In this document: piece by piece, positions 51,933 through 62,112 of the stretch
Layout of the letters: the number at the start of each line of letters is the position of its first letter
How positions within the stretch are numbered: the first letter of the stretch is position 1
Assembly (NCBI RefSeq): GCF_007859655.1
Contig: NZ_CP042304.1
Location: 1,612,001-1,676,000, forward strand
Origin: Devosia ginsengisoli
Lineage (GTDB): Bacteria; Pseudomonadota; Alphaproteobacteria; Rhizobiales; Devosiaceae
Length of the DNA: 64,000 nt
Direction of reading: 5' to 3'
The notes under the pieces: generated by a model
The model's input: the letters and a program-made list of their open reading frames with translations, nothing else
What the model was told of the DNA's origin: nothing
Database searches by the model: none
Position numbers and translations under genes: made by a program

Positions 51933-53150
51933 ATGACCACCTCCGCGCTCCGCCCCGCAGTTCCGCTGCTCGTGCTGATCATTGCCGGCTGCATCATTGC
52001 CGCCGTGGGCAATGGCATTCGCAGCAGCTTCGGCCTGTTCACCCTGCCGATGACCGGCGATCTCGGGTTGACGCGCGAAGGCTGGGGCATGGCCATGGCC
52101 ATCCAGAACCTGGCCTGGGGCATTGCCCAACCCTTCGCCGGCGCCTGGGCCGATCGCGTCGGCACCGGCCGCACCATCGCCGTGGGTCTTGCCGTCTACG
52201 CAATAGGCGTGCTGGCCATGGCCTTCTCGCCCGATACCGGCTGGCTGACGCTGACCGCTGGCGTGATTGCCGGCGTGGGCATTGCCGTCAGTTCGTTCTC
52301 GGTGGTCATGGTGGCCTTCGGCCGCGCCGTGCCCATGGAAAAGCGCTCGCTGATCTTCGGCGTGGCCACCGCCGCTTCGTCCTTCGGCCAGTTCGCCTTC
52401 GCCCCCATCAGCCAGGGCTTCATCAATGCCTTTGGCTGGCAATCGGCCCTGGTCTATCTGGGCGTGGCTCTGCTGCTGGTCATTCCGCTGAGCTATGCCC
52501 TGCGCGGCCGCACCGAAAACCCGGTCGGCCATGCCGACCTGCCCTTCATGGAAGCGCTGTCCCGCGCCTGGGGCCATGGCTCCTATCGTCTGCTGGTGAT
52601 CGGCTTCTTTGTCTGCGGTTTCCACCTAGCCTTCATCAACGTCCACATGCCCGCCTATCTGGTGCAATGCGGCCTGTCGCCGGAAGTCGGCTCGTGGACC
52701 ATCGCGGTTATCGGCCTGTTCAACATCGCCGGCTCGCTGCTGGCCGGCTATCTCGGCGGGCGCCTGCCCAAGCAGATGATGCTGGCGACCATCTATTTCC
52801 TGCGTGCCGTGGCCATCGGCCTCTTCCTGCTGTTCCCGGTCACCGAAGTCACCGCCTATACCTTCGCCGCCGCCATGGGGCTGCTCTGGCTCTCGACCGT
52901 CCCGCTGACCGCGGGCCTGGTCACCCTGTTCTTCGGCGCGCGCTATATGGGCATGCTCTATGGCGTGGCCTTCCTCAGCCACCAGATCGGCTCCTTTGTC
53001 GGGGTGTGGCTGGGCGGCTATGTCTATGACCAAACCGGCTCCTATAGCCTGGTCTGGTATCTCGGCATCGTGCTGGGCCTGGCCTCGGCAGCGGTGCATA
53101 TCCCGATCAACGAACGCAGCGCCTCCAGCTTCGCCCTAAAAACGGCCTAG
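51933..53150 (+). CDS. Major facilitator superfamily transporter
   Basis: 405 aa with about 12 transmembrane helices. The loop after helix 2 is PFAGAWADRVGTGRTIAVGL, the family's DRxGRR-like motif. The N-terminal half resembles the oxalate/formate or YbfB-type MFS porters (NGIRSSFGLFTLPMTGDLGL). The substrate is unknown. It is separate from its neighbours, with a terminator before it and a gap of about 130 bases after. Confidence 0.87.
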   Translation: MTTSALRPAVPLLVLIIAGCIIAAVGNGIRSSFGLFTLPMTGDLGLTREGWGMAMAIQNLAWGIAQPFAGAWADRVGTGRTIAVGLAVYAIGVLAMAFSPDTGWLTLTAGVIAGVGIAVSSFSVVMVAFGRAVPMEKRSLIFGVATAASSFGQFAFAPISQGFINAFGWQSALVYLGVALLLVIPLSYALRGRTENPVGHADLPFMEALSRAWGHGSYRLLVIGFFVCGFHLAFINVHMPAYLVQCGLSPEVGSWTIAVIGLFNIAGSLLAGYLGGRLPKQMMLATIYFLRAVAIGLFLLFPVTEVTAYTFAAAMGLLWLSTVPLTAGLVTLFFGARYMGMLYGVAFLSHQIGSFVGVWLGGYVYDQTGSYSLVWYLGIVLGLASAAVHIPINERSASSFALKTA

Positions 53151-53280
53151 GGCGGACAGATCTCAACCATCGGTTTTTACCGATATATAGTCTTGCAAAT
53201 GTCGCCTTGCGGGTTCATGGTCCGCGCCTGATTTCCGGCGCCCGTGTTTCTCGCGAGGCGCTATCATTCCAGGTTCCTTT

Positions 53281-54534
53281 ATGTCCGATCATTTCACGCG
53301 AGTTCTCTCGCGCCCCGAATTCATTGCCCTCATCGCTGCCCTGATGGCGCTCAATGCACTGGCGATCGACGTCATGCTGCCGGCGCTGCCCTATATGGGC
53401 GAGGCGCTCGGCGTCACCAGCGAGAACGAACGGCAATTCGTCATCTCGGCCTATATGCTGGGCATGGGCATTGCTGTGCTCGCCTTCGGCCCGTTGACCG
53501 ATCGCTTCGGCCGCCGCGCGCCGCTGCTGGTCGGCATGGGGCTCTATATCGTCGCCGCCATCGTCGCCGTCTTCGCCCCGAGCTTTGCCGTGCTGCTGGT
53601 GCTGCGTTTCATCCAGGGCATGGGGGCGGCCAGCGTGCGCGTCATCGCCACCGCGGTGGTGCGTGACCGTTATTCGGGCCGCGAAATGGCCGAGGTCATG
53701 TCGCTGACCTTCATGGTCTTCATGGCCATTCCCATCATCGCGCCCGGCATCGGCCAGGTCATCCTGCTGGTCGGCGACTGGCACAATATCTTCATCTTCA
53801 TGGGCGTGCTGGCCGCTATCTTCTGGGTCTGGACGTTCATGCGCCTGCCCGAAACCCTGCCGGAAAACCAGCGCCGCCCGCTGAGCATCAAGGCGGTGTT
53901 CGACGGCTTCCGCATCGTCTTCACCAACCGCGTGGCCTTCTCCTATGGCCTGGCCGGCATGTTCCTGTTCGGCGCGCTGTTCGGCTTCATCAGCTCGTCC
54001 CAGCAGATCTATGTCGATATCTACGGCCTGGGCGTCTATTTCCCCGTTGCCTTCGCGGCCATGGCCGGGCTGATGGCGGTGTCGTCCTTTACCAATTCGC
54101 GCATCGTCCGTCGTCTCGGCATGCGTCGGTTGTCGCATGGCGCCATGCTGAGCTTCACCGGGTTCAGCGGCATCTGGCTGGCCTTCGCATTGTCAGGCTT
54201 CCTGCCACTGTGGCTGTTCTTCTCGCTGCTGGCCGTGGTCATGTTCAGCTTCGGCTGGGCCGCCTCGAACATGAACTCGCTCTCCATGGAACCGCTCGGT
54301 GCCGTGGCCGGCACGGCCTCGGCCGTGTTCGGCTTCATCCAGACCGTGGGCGGCGCGCTGATTGGCAGCTATACCGGCCAACTGTTCGATGGCACCACCG
54401 TTCCGGCCGCCATGGGCTATTTCGGCATGGGCGTGCTGGCGCTGATCTGCATCCTGGTCGCCGAGCGCGGCCGGCTATTCGGCGTCGGCGAGCAATATGC
54501 CCATGCCGACGCCATTCCCGAAGCCGGTCACTGA
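53281..54534 (+). CDS. Bcr/CflA-type MFS multidrug efflux transporter
   Basis: 417 aa with 12 helices. The start ([20 protein letters not shown]), [36 protein letters not shown] and [20 protein letters not shown] match the Bcr/CflA drug-proton antiporter group. It would export drugs or metabolites. The last 7 bases overlap the end of the convergent clpP-like gene. Confidence 0.9.
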   Translation: MSDHFTRVLSRPEFIALIAALMALNALAIDVMLPALPYMGEALGVTSENERQFVISAYMLGMGIAVLAFGPLTDRFGRRAPLLVGMGLYIVAAIVAVFAPSFAVLLVLRFIQGMGAASVRVIATAVVRDRYSGREMAEVMSLTFMVFMAIPIIAPGIGQVILLVGDWHNIFIFMGVLAAIFWVWTFMRLPETLPENQRRPLSIKAVFDGFRIVFTNRVAFSYGLAGMFLFGALFGFISSSQQIYVDIYGLGVYFPVAFAAMAGLMAVSSFTNSRIVRRLGMRRLSHGAMLSFTGFSGIWLAFALSGFLPLWLFFSLLAVVMFSFGWAASNMNSLSMEPLGAVAGTASAVFGFIQTVGGALIGSYTGQLFDGTTVPAAMGYFGMGVLALICILVAERGRLFGVGEQYAHADAIPEAGH

Positions 54535-55160
54535 CCGATTTCGGGCGCTGCCGGGCCTTCGATCTGGCTGCGGTCGCTATAGACATGATCGACCAGACCC
54601 CAGTCGCGGGCCTGGTCGGGCGTCATGAAGTGGTCGCGCTCCAGCGCAGCCTCGACCTCCTCATAGGTGCGTCCGCAATGCTTGGCGTAAAGGTTGTGCA
54701 TGCGCCGCTTGAGCCGCTGGCTCTCTTCGGCATGCAGCATGATATCGGTGACCTTGCCCTGATAACCGCCTGACGGCTGGTGCAGCATGATCGAGGCATT
54801 GGGCAGGCAGATGCGCGTGCCCGGCTCGCCCGCCATCAGCAGGAATGAGCCGGCCGACATGGCCATGCCCATGCACAGCGTGCCCACCGGCGCCTTGATG
54901 AACTGCATCGTGTCATACATGGCCATGGCCGAGGTCACGACGCCGCCCGGCGAGTTGATATAGAGGTAGATTTCCTTCTTGGGATTTTCCGCCTCGAGGA
55001 ACAGCAACTGGGCGCAGACCAGGCTGGCCATATTGTCCTCCACCTCGCCATTGACGAAGATGATCCGCTCCCGCAGCAGGCGGGAATAAATATCGAAGCT
55101 CCGTTCTCCCCGCGTGGTCTGTTCCACGACCATAGGGACGAGTTGCATCATGTCGCGCAT
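54528..55160 (-). CDS. clpP: ATP-dependent Clp protease proteolytic subunit
   Basis: 210 aa. The catalytic triad is readable: Ser in [11 protein letters not shown] near residue 98, His in [11 protein letters not shown] near 123 and Asp in WGLVDHV near 170. It starts [20 protein letters not shown], the usual ClpP beginning, and lacks a long propeptide. It forms tetradecamers with ClpA/ClpX. AAAAAGGAGAA precedes the ATG. It stands alone, with a REP-like element upstream; no clpX or trigger-factor gene is adjacent. Confidence 0.95.
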   Translation of the reverse strand: MRDMMQLVPMVVEQTTRGERSFDIYSRLLRERIIFVNGEVEDNMASLVCAQLLFLEAENPKKEIYLYINSPGGVVTSAMAMYDTMQFIKAPVGTLCMGMAMSAGSFLLMAGEPGTRICLPNASIMLHQPSGGYQGKVTDIMLHAEESQRLKRRMHNLYAKHCGRTYEEVEAALERDHFMTPDQARDWGLVDHVYSDRSQIEGPAAPEIGQ

Positions 55161-55210
55161 CGGCGATTCTCCTTTTTATGATTTGGATCGGCTTAGCCAG
55201 AAGCTAGCAA

Positions 55211-55306
55211 GTAGCCCTCATGGTGAGCCCGTCGAACCACGAGGGCGTGGCACGAAGGGCTCCACTGGCCCGACCTCGTGGTTCGACAAGCTCACCATGA
55301 GGTCTC
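55211..55306. repeat. REP-like 96-bp palindromic element, copy 2
   Basis: CCTCATGGTGAGCCCGTCGA and GTTCGACAAGCTCACCATGA are long inverted arms with a short middle. The element matches the copy at 45675-45770 and lies upstream of clpP and just after the SRPBCC gene. Confidence 0.85.
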
Positions 55307-55311
55307 AATAG

Positions 55312-55650
55312 CTATGCGGCCATCATCAGCGGCCCGGCCAGGTTGCTGTTCGCCGCCACCGGCACCGCGATGGGTGCATGGGTCAGGCGGAACCAGGTGC
55401 CACCATCGCTGGTGGGCGTCAGCTCGAAGGTGACGAGACTGTCCTCCATCCCCATGACGGCGCCCTCCCCGGCTTCGCGCCAGCGATAGGTGAGGCTCTT
55501 GTTTTCCTCTGAGGTGACCACGGCCAGTTCGACCGCCTGCTCGGGCTTGAGCCAGCGCTCCAGATATTCGGGCACGGTCAGCGCCCGCCAGACCTTTTCC
55601 GGCGGTGCATCCAGGGCGCATTCGAAGGTCAGCGCATCCGTTTCGGTCAT
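55312..55650 (-). CDS. SRPBCC/AHSA1-domain protein
   Basis: 112 aa from ATG 55650. The START-like core has FECALDAPPEKVWRALTVPE and YLERWLKPEQ, then the last part DSLVTFELTPTSDGGTWFRL. The AHSA1 type is often paired with ArsR regulators; here its start overlaps the regulator's stop (ATGA), so the pair is one operon. The ligand is unknown. Confidence 0.87.
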   Translation of the reverse strand: MTETDALTFECALDAPPEKVWRALTVPEYLERWLKPEQAVELAVVTSEENKSLTYRWREAGEGAVMGMEDSLVTFELTPTSDGGTWFRLTHAPIAVPVAANSNLAGPLMMAA

Positions 55651-55961
55651 TGATCCATCTCCCTGAGCAGGTCCTTGAGCCCGTCGATCCGGCTCGGCCA
55701 GAAGGCGCGATATTTGGCCAGCCATTCATGCAGCGGCGCCATGCCGTCCGGCGCGACGCGATAATGCGCATAGCGCCCTTCGCGCCGCTCGCTGACGAGC
55801 CCCGCCCCGCGCAAGACGGCGAGATGCTGGCTCATGGCGGGCTGGCTGATGGCAAAGCCTTCGCGCAGCTCGGTGGCCGTCATCTCGGCCCCCGCCAGCC
55901 GCTCGAGCATGGCTCGGCGGGTCGGATCGGCCAGCACTTTGAAAATATCGGCATCGCTCAT
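55647..55961 (-). CDS. ArsR-family winged-helix transcriptional regulator
   Basis: 104 aa from ATG 55961. The winged helix is DIFKVLADPTRRAMLERLAG and MTATELREGFAISQPAMSQH followed by VLRGAGLVSERREGRYAHY. The usual metal-binding cysteines of ArsR are absent, so this is the ArsR type that senses other signals with an SRPBCC partner. The operator palindrome at 55970 lies directly upstream, suggesting autoregulation. Confidence 0.92.
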   Translation of the reverse strand: MSDADIFKVLADPTRRAMLERLAGAEMTATELREGFAISQPAMSQHLAVLRGAGLVSERREGRYAHYRVAPDGMAPLHEWLAKYRAFWPSRIDGLKDLLREMDQ

Positions 55962-55969
55962 GTGCAATA

Positions 55970-55987
55970 CATAAGCATACACTTATG
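55970..55987. promoter_or_regulatory. Operator palindrome upstream of arsR
   Basis: CATAAG-CATACA-CTTATG, with perfect 6-base arms and a 6-base spacer, ends 9 bases before the ArsR start codon. The ATA-TAT-type dyad fits ArsR-family sites. Confidence 0.75.
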
Positions 55988-56046
55988 AGTCGTGGCAAGG
56001 GGCGCGTTGGTGGTTGGCTACCCCACAGTCAACCCACCCGCCAGCC

Positions 56047-56130
56047 GTCACCCTCGGGCGTGACCCGAGGGCTCTTCACTTACGGAGCGATGGTTAAGTG
56101 CAGTGTCCTCGGGTCAAGCCCGAGGATGAC
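56047..56130. repeat. Palindromic intergenic element (REP-like, second type)
   Basis: GTCACCCTCGGGCGTGACCC and CCTCGGGTCAAGCCCGAGGA form inverted arms around a middle of about 30 bases. The arms CCTCGGG / CCCGAGG are the common alphaproteobacterial REP form. It differs from the 96-bp type at 45675 and 55211. Confidence 0.75.
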
Positions 56131-56160
56131 GCGCGGTGGGTGTGGGAGGTAGAGGTGCCT

Positions 56161-56979
56161 TTAAAACACAAACACTTCCCGCCGCAGCTCGGCCCAGGCA
56201 TCGCGGTTGATCGCCACCAGCAGCCCGCCATCGACATGGCTGGGCAGATACGACCCGCCATCCAGCCGCGTGGCATAGGCGCCCGCTTCCTGGCTGATCA
56301 GCACGCCGGCCAGATGGTCCCAGGGCATCAGCTTGTTGTAGCAGAGGAACTGGGAATGGCCGGAAGCGAAGGTACGATATTCATGACCGGCGCAGCGGAG
56401 ATTGGCCACCATGCGCACCTTGTCGAAATTGGACAGCACCTGCGGGCGTGACGCAGCCGGCATGAAGGCCACCGACGACATGCCCACCATTTGTCCCAGC
56501 GACAACGGTGCCGCCACATTGAGGCGAACTGCCTCGCCATCGGGCCGGCGCAGCCAGGCGCCGCCGCCCTTTTCAGCCATCACCCAGTCATCACCCATCG
56601 GGTCATAGATGATGCCAGCCACGGTCTCGCCCTTCGAGACCACCGAGGCCATGGTGGCAAAGAGCGGCAGGCCGGCGGCATAATTGGCCGTGCCATCGAT
56701 AGGATCGACCACAACCGCGAGGTCAGCCGTCGCCAGCTTCGGCAACAGGGCCGGATCGGCCGCTACCGATTCCTCGCCCACGAACAGGGCCCCGGGCATC
56801 CACTGGGCGATGCGCGCCTTGATGACGTTTTCGGTCGCGATATCGGCTTCGGTCACCAGGTCGATCGCCTCGGTCTTGACCATCACCATGCTGGTATCGA
56901 GCCGGCGGAACCGCGGCAGGGCTTCTGATCGCGCCGCATCGCGGAGGATGGCGGCCAGGTCCATGATGTCGAAAGTCAC
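56161..56979 (-). CDS. Inositol-monophosphatase family protein
   Basis: 272 aa from GTG 56979, which overlaps the ttcA stop by 4 bases (GTGA) and has AAGGA upstream; ATG 56964 is an alternative. Metal sites are [16 protein letters not shown] and [13 protein letters not shown], and [15 protein letters not shown] closes the active site. The family includes IMPase, HisN-type histidinol phosphatase and CysQ; the sequence does not choose among them. It lies directly downstream of ttcA on the same strand. Confidence 0.88.
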   Translation of the reverse strand: MTFDIMDLAAILRDAARSEALPRFRRLDTSMVMVKTEAIDLVTEADIATENVIKARIAQWMPGALFVGEESVAADPALLPKLATADLAVVVDPIDGTANYAAGLPLFATMASVVSKGETVAGIIYDPMGDDWVMAEKGGGAWLRRPDGEAVRLNVAAPLSLGQMVGMSSVAFMPAASRPQVLSNFDKVRMVANLRCAGHEYRTFASGHSQFLCYNKLMPWDHLAGVLISQEAGAYATRLDGGSYLPSHVDGGLLVAINRDAWAELRREVFVF

Positions 56980-57842
56980 TGAGAAGTCCTTTTGTCGAAG
57001 AGGGCGGCGAAATCGAACAGCCGCGTATCCAGCATATGGCTCGGATTGATATTGCCCAGCGCCCGGATCATCACGTCCTTGCGGCCCGGTATGCGCTTTT
57101 CGATGTCTGCCAGCATGGCCTTCATGGCATTGCGCTCGAGCCCATCCTGGGACCCGCACAGGTCGCAGGGGATGATCGGGAATTCCATGGCGTCGGAGAA
57201 ACGCTGCAGGTCTTCCTCTGCGCAATAGATCAATGGCCGCAGCACTTCGATATCGCCATCGTCATTGAGCAGCCGTGGCGGCATGGCGGCGAGCTTGCCA
57301 CCATGGAACAGGTTCATGAAGAAGGTTTCGAGGCTATCGTCGCGATGGTGCCCCAGCACTAAAGCCGTGCAGCCCTCTTCCCGCGCGATGCGATAGAGAT
57401 TGCCGCGGCGCAGCCGCGAACAGAGCGAGCAATAGGTCGCTCCGACGGGCAGCTTGTCGGTGACGATGGAATAGGTGTCCTTGTATTCGATACGGTGTTC
57501 GATACCGAGCCCGGCCAGGTATTCCGGCAGGACATGCTTGGGAAAGTTCGGCTGCCCCTGGTCGAGATTGCAGGCCACCAGATCCACCGGCAGCAGCCCG
57601 CGCCATTTGAGGTCGAGCAGCAGCGCCAGCATGCCATAGCTGTCCTTGCCGCCTGACAGGGCCACCAGCCACTTCTCGCCCGGCCGCGCCATGGCGAATT
57701 TGTCGATCGCCTCGCGCGTATTGCGGATCAGGCGCTTGCGCAGCTTGTTGAACTCGACACTGCGCGGCGCCTGGGCATAGATCGGATGCCCGCCGGTCTC
57801 GGCTTCGGCCTGTTCGATATCGATGGGCAGGGCTTGGTTCAT
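56976..57842 (-). CDS. ttcA: tRNA 2-thiocytidine biosynthesis protein TtcA
   Basis: 288 aa from ATG 57842 with GAGGC upstream; the longer frame from 57965 adds non-family residues. The PP-loop is [19 protein letters not shown] near residue 58. Two CxxC pairs that hold a [4Fe-4S] cluster are CSLC near 133 and CDLC near 225. It thiolates C32 of certain tRNAs using ATP. The end [19 protein letters not shown] is also family-typical. Confidence 0.96.
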   Translation of the reverse strand: MNQALPIDIEQAEAETGGHPIYAQAPRSVEFNKLRKRLIRNTREAIDKFAMARPGEKWLVALSGGKDSYGMLALLLDLKWRGLLPVDLVACNLDQGQPNFPKHVLPEYLAGLGIEHRIEYKDTYSIVTDKLPVGATYCSLCSRLRRGNLYRIAREEGCTALVLGHHRDDSLETFFMNLFHGGKLAAMPPRLLNDDGDIEVLRPLIYCAEEDLQRFSDAMEFPIIPCDLCGSQDGLERNAMKAMLADIEKRIPGRKDVMIRALGNINPSHMLDTRLFDFAALFDKRTSQ

Positions 57843-57906
57843 GTCTGCCTCAAAAGCAAAGGGGGCGTCGCCGCCCCCTCTTAACCCAGTCATCCAGCAT
57901 GCGCCA

Positions 57907-58983
57907 CTAGATCGGCAACGGGCTGGCTTCCTGCGCGCCGGCGGCCACGTCATGGCCGGTATCATATTTGTCGAGATTGCCCTCGAACTCGTGCAGACGC
58001 TTCCAGATGGAGCGCAGCTCGGTCAGGGTGGTCCAGTTGTTCAGCACCACCGAGAAAGCCCCGTCCACCTGCCCATAGGCATTGTTGACCTGGAACAGCA
58101 GGCCCACCGAAACGGCGCCGGTAAACATGGCCGGGCCGATCATCAGCAACGGGGTCAGCGAGGTGATCTGGCCATAGGCATTCGACCACAGGTTGAAATA
58201 GCCATAGTGCAGGTAGAGCCGGAAATAGTTGAAGCGCAGCCCGGTAAATAGGCTGAACAGCGTTTCGGGCTGGGCATGGTGAATCTTGTCATCCTCACCC
58301 AGCACCAGCTCCTTACGGAACGCGGCTTCCACCTTCTGGTTGTTGTATTCCAGACCCGGCAGGAACCAGCCGACAAACCACGAAATAGCCATGCCGCCAA
58401 CGCTGACCAGCAAGGCGGCCCAGACCAGCGAACCCGGAACGTCGCGGATGATGGGCAGGTCGACCTGCCCGCTCAGCGTCCACAGGATGGGCAGGAAGGC
58501 GATCAGTGTGAGGATGGCCCGCAGCATCTGCAGGCCGAGGCTTTCCACGATGCGCGCAAAGCGGTTCGCATCCTCCTGGATGCGCTGGGAAGCGCCTTCG
58601 ATTTCGTGTTCCACATTGCGCCAGCGCGGAATGTAGTTCTCGGTGATCGCCTGCCGCCAGCGGAAGCCGTAATGCGAGATCAGGAAGTTGCCCAGCGTGC
58701 CCGTCAGAACGATCGGAATGGCGATCCAGATGAATGTCTTGGGCACCACCATGGGGATGACGAAGAATATCTTCTCCCACGCCCATTCCCAGCCGAACAG
58801 GGAATGCCAGAATTCGGAAACGTCGTGCTCCTGGGCCGTCTGCAGCATGTCGTAGAAGGTTCGGTACCAGGCATTGGCCTGCACTGACAGATCGACCTGC
58901 AGCCAGATGATCAGGACAATGAAAAGGCCCATGCCATAGGCCCATGAGGCCCAGCGGCGGCTCTTGAAGAAGGCGTGAATCAT
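57907..58983 (-). CDS. bacA: SbmA/BacA-type peptide transporter
   Basis: 358 aa from ATG 58983 with AAGGG upstream. It is a membrane protein without an ATPase domain; the SbmA/BacA core is visible in [20 protein letters not shown] and [19 protein letters not shown], followed by [18 protein letters not shown]. In Sinorhizobium and Brucella, BacA imports antimicrobial peptides and affects envelope lipid composition and host survival. It lies about 65 bases after the ttcA start, on the same strand. Confidence 0.93.
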   Translation of the reverse strand: MIHAFFKSRRWASWAYGMGLFIVLIIWLQVDLSVQANAWYRTFYDMLQTAQEHDVSEFWHSLFGWEWAWEKIFFVIPMVVPKTFIWIAIPIVLTGTLGNFLISHYGFRWRQAITENYIPRWRNVEHEIEGASQRIQEDANRFARIVESLGLQMLRAILTLIAFLPILWTLSGQVDLPIIRDVPGSLVWAALLVSVGGMAISWFVGWFLPGLEYNNQKVEAAFRKELVLGEDDKIHHAQPETLFSLFTGLRFNYFRLYLHYGYFNLWSNAYGQITSLTPLLMIGPAMFTGAVSVGLLFQVNNAYGQVDGAFSVVLNNWTTLTELRSIWKRLHEFEGNLDKYDTGHDVAAGAQEASPLPI

Positions 58984-59076
58984 CTGCGTACCCTTAGCGA
59001 CGTTCCCTCGGAACGCGTTCAATCCGTCACAGAATTGTGGCGACGGCAAGCAGGATCGCAAACATGGACAAAAAGT

Positions 59077-59102
59077 AAGGGCCGCTCCGAAGAGCGGCCC
59101 TT
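59077..59102 (-). terminator. Rho-independent terminator after rpsD
   Basis: On the minus strand AAGGGCCGCTC-TTCG-GAGCGGCCCTT, an 11-bp perfect stem with a TTCG tetraloop, is followed by ACTTTTT. It lies about 25 bases past the rpsD stop. Confidence 0.93.
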
Positions 59103-59125
59103 GCCAATTCCAATATAGGCTTCGC

Positions 59126-59743
59126 TTAGCGCGAGTAGAATTCGACGACCAGGTTCGGTTCCATCTGGACCGGATAGGGCACATCCGACAGACCCGGCAC
59201 GCGGGCGAAGGTGGCGGTCATCTTGTTGTGGTCGACTTCGACATAATCAGGGACATCGCGCTCGGCCAGCTGGGTAGCTTCGATCAGCACGGTGAGCTGC
59301 TTGGAGCGCTCGCGCACTTCCACCTTGTCGCCGATCTTGACCTGATAGGACGGGATGTTGACGCGCTTGCCGTTGACCAGGATGTGGCCGTGCGACACGA
59401 ACTGGCGCGCAGCGAACACGGTGGCGACGAACTTGGCGCGATAGACGATCGCGTCCAGGCGGCTCTCGAGCAGGCCGATCAGGTTCTCGCCGGTGTCGCC
59501 CTTGACGCGGGCGGCTTCGTTATAGAGCTTCTTGAAGCTCTTTTCGGTGATCGAGCCGTAATAGCCCTTGAGCTTCTGCTTGGCGCGCAGCTGCAGACCG
59601 TAGTCGCTCAGCTTGCCCTTGCGGCGCTGGCCATGCTGGCCGGGGCCATAGGCACGAGCGTTGAGCGGGGATTTCGGACGACCCCAGATATTTTCGCCGA
59701 GACGGCGATCGATCTTGTACTTGGCTGAATGACGCTTCGACAT
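59126..59743 (-). CDS. rpsD: 30S ribosomal protein S4
   Basis: 205 aa, full length. It starts [20 protein letters not shown] and has PYG-like [20 protein letters not shown], then the S4 RNA-binding domain [20 protein letters not shown] and [21 protein letters not shown]4 starts assembly of the 30S subunit and can repress its own operon. ATG 59743 has AAAGAAGGA upstream; the frame runs on to 60118 without family sequence. Confidence 0.98.
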   Translation of the reverse strand: MSKRHSAKYKIDRRLGENIWGRPKSPLNARAYGPGQHGQRRKGKLSDYGLQLRAKQKLKGYYGSITEKSFKKLYNEAARVKGDTGENLIGLLESRLDAIVYRAKFVATVFAARQFVSHGHILVNGKRVNIPSYQVKIGDKVEVRERSKQLTVLIEATQLAERDVPDYVEVDHNKMTATFARVPGLSDVPYPVQMEPNLVVEFYSR

Positions 59744-59918
59744 CGCGTATCCTTCTTTGGCGCATGGCCGGGGCCAGCGCGGGTTGAAATGGATCGCGCC
59801 CTCCTCTGCCCTCCTCGCGGAGGGCCGACAGACCCCAAATATTTGAGAGATCCCGGGTGCGCCTATGGGCCGACGGCCCGGATAGGTGCGCGCCTGATAG
59901 AGCGGAAACCCGCAGGAG

Positions 59919-60832
59919 TCAAGCAAGTGCGGCGGCAGCGCGCCTCTCACGATGAAACACGTAGAGACCTGACGCCAGAATGACGCCCGTTCCGATCCAG
60001 GTCCAGAAATCGGGAAAATCCCCGAACACGAAATAACCCAAAATCGTCGCCCCGATGATTTCGAGATATTGGAACGGTGCCAGCGTCGATGCGGGTGTCC
60101 GACGGAACGCCTCGGCAAACAGGAAGAACGTAAAGGCCGAGAGCGTCCCCATCACCAGCAGAATCCCCCAGGGACCGGCGAAATCCACCCCTGCGCTCGA
60201 AACCAGCGTCATCCGGTCGGTTGCCAGCAGCCCCGCGCCCAGCAGGATTGCCGCGACAAGGGCGAACCAGAACTGAATGGAAATCGAGCTCATCTGCCGC
60301 GACAACCGGCGCATGATGATGGCATTGAGGGCGAAGGCCAGCGCGGCAACCAGAGGCAGCAGCGATGCCCAGCCAAAGATGTCCCAGCTCGGGCGAATGA
60401 CAATGACGACACCGGCAAGCCCCACCAGCACCGCCACATAGCGGCGCCATCCCGTGCGCTCGCCGAGAAATATGGCGCTGAGCACGGTCAGGATCAGCGG
60501 CTCCACGAAAAGATGGCAATCGCCGTCGCAATCGGCATCACCGCGAAGGCGCCGATGAGCGCAACGAGGACAGAGGCCGAGGTCAGGCCGCCCAGCAGCA
60601 GAAGCAGGGGACTGCCCCGCTCCAACCTTTGCCGCAACACCAGCAGAACCAGCCCCAGGATCAGCATTTGCAGGGCGAAACGCCAGAAGGCGATCTCGAA
60701 GGGGCCAAGCACCGCCGTCATGGATTTGGACAGGGCATCGCCTATCGGCACCAGCACCACCGCCAGTATCATGATGGCCATCCCGCTCTGATGTGAGGAC
60801 ATGGCGGAGGGGGCGGCGGCAACGGGTGGCAT
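59919..60832 (-). pseudogene. EamA/DMT-family transporter, one-base frameshift
   Basis: Two frames join into one DMT permease of about 304 aa. The first (60832 to about 60512) has four helices ending ALIGAFAVMPIATAIAIF; the second resumes as FVEPLILTVLSAIFLGER and runs to 59919. The join is at the A-run 60508-60511 (minus strand ATC-TTTT-CG), where one T is missing relative to the expected ATC-TTT-TTC. The EamA pattern (VEPLILTVLSAIFLGERTGW) is otherwise intact, so a sequencing indel or recent inactivation is likely. DMT porters export small metabolites. Confidence 0.85.
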
Positions 60833-60864
60833 GGCAATTCCGGATATTGATTTGAACAGGCAGC

Positions 60865-61161
60865 CTAGCGGGCGCCCTCGCCCTCGACCACCACGATGTC
60901 GGCCATGGCAGCGCCGGCGCGTAAAGGAATGATGGCCTGGTAGGCGTCGGAGCGGTAACAGGCCAGCGCCTGCTCATAGCTGTCGAATTCGATCAGGATG
61001 GCGCGCTGGCGCGTCACGCCTTCGACATCCTCTCGTCGGCCGCCCCGTACCAGGAACCGGCCGCCAAACGGCGCCAGTGTCGCATCGATCAGCGCGGAAT
61101 ATTCGCCGTAGCGCTCCGTGTCTTCGACATCGACCTGCGCGATCCAGTAGCCCTTGGCCAT
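60865..61161 (-). CDS. DUF1330 domain protein
   Basis: 98 aa from ATG 61161. The start MAKGYWIAQVDVEDTERYGE and RQRAILIEFDSYEQALACYR are the DUF1330 ferredoxin-like fold; the segment SDAYQAIIPLRAGAAMADIV completes it. The function is unknown; members are small cytoplasmic proteins. It lies between the EamA gene and the divergent CPBP gene. Confidence 0.9.
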   Translation of the reverse strand: MAKGYWIAQVDVEDTERYGEYSALIDATLAPFGGRFLVRGGRREDVEGVTRQRAILIEFDSYEQALACYRSDAYQAIIPLRAGAAMADIVVVEGEGAR

Positions 61162-61317
61162 GCCAGCCTCCCGTTCCAGTGGAACGCTACGTGACGCTCG
61201 CCACAGTGTCGAGCATTCGGGCCATAAATGCCCCAAGGGCTGGACAGCGGCGCCAAACGTCCCCACGTTTGCCGCACTCGAACCAACGGAGGTCTCCGCC
61301 TGATCCGCTCCCCCGCC

Positions 61318-62112
61318 ATGCGCGTCGCCATCCTCTGGCTTGCCCTGCTCGCCATATTCCATACGAAATCGGTGATCGCGATCGCCCTGTTCGGCCCGGA
61401 TTATGCCGTGGATCGCCACATCGTCATGGCGCTGCTGACAACGGGATTGGCCGTGCCGCTGGTCGTGCTGGCGCGACGCTATTTCGACCGGGAACCCATG
61501 GCCGGGCTCGGCCTAGCGCTCGATCTGTCGGCCCTCCGCCCCTTCGCCATCGGGGCCGTGGCATGGCTGCTGCCCTTCGCCGTCGGCATAACCGTCTGCC
61601 TGGCCCTTGGGCTGGTAACGGTCACGCCCCTGGCCCCGTGGAGCGAAATCCTCGCCTTCGTGCCCCTATTGATCGTGCTGGTCTTCCTGCTCGAAGCCCT
61701 GCCCGAGGAATTGGCCTTTCGCGGGTATATCCAGGCCAATCTCGGCAAGATCCTGCCGCTCTGGGCGGCGGTGGCGGTACAGGCCATCTTGTTCGGTAGC
61801 TGGGGCGTGGCGCTGTGGTTCCTCTCATCGGGCGACATCGAACCACTCCATGCCTCGCTCTTTTACGTGATGGGCGCCATCCTGGGCATATTGCGAGTCA
61901 TCACCAGCTCGGTCTGGACCGGCATCGGCTTCCACCTGGCGTTTCAGACCGTGGCCCAATTGCTGCTGAGTGCCGAGCGCGGCCACTTCGCCATCGAAAA
62001 CGCCACGCTATTGCAAGTGGTCGCCCTGGGCGCATTGCCCTTCTCGGTTGCCATGCCATTTGTCGAACTGTTCTATCGCGGCAAGGTGGCGTGGCGCGAC
62101 AAGGCCGCCTAG
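61318..62112 (+). CDS. CPBP intramembrane metalloprotease family protein
   Basis: 264 aa from ATG 61318. It has about seven helices. The EExxR motif is in LPEELAFRGYIQANLG near residue 140, and the following GIGFHLAFQ near 200 carries the second histidine region. The family includes Rce1-like prenyl protease and bacteriocin-immunity proteins. Its last 4 bases overlap the end of the convergent MFS gene. Confidence 0.85.
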   Translation: MRVAILWLALLAIFHTKSVIAIALFGPDYAVDRHIVMALLTTGLAVPLVVLARRYFDREPMAGLGLALDLSALRPFAIGAVAWLLPFAVGITVCLALGLVTVTPLAPWSEILAFVPLLIVLVFLLEALPEELAFRGYIQANLGKILPLWAAVAVQAILFGSWGVALWFLSSGDIEPLHASLFYVMGAILGILRVITSSVWTGIGFHLAFQTVAQLLLSAERGHFAIENATLLQVVALGALPFSVAMPFVELFYRGKVAWRDKAA

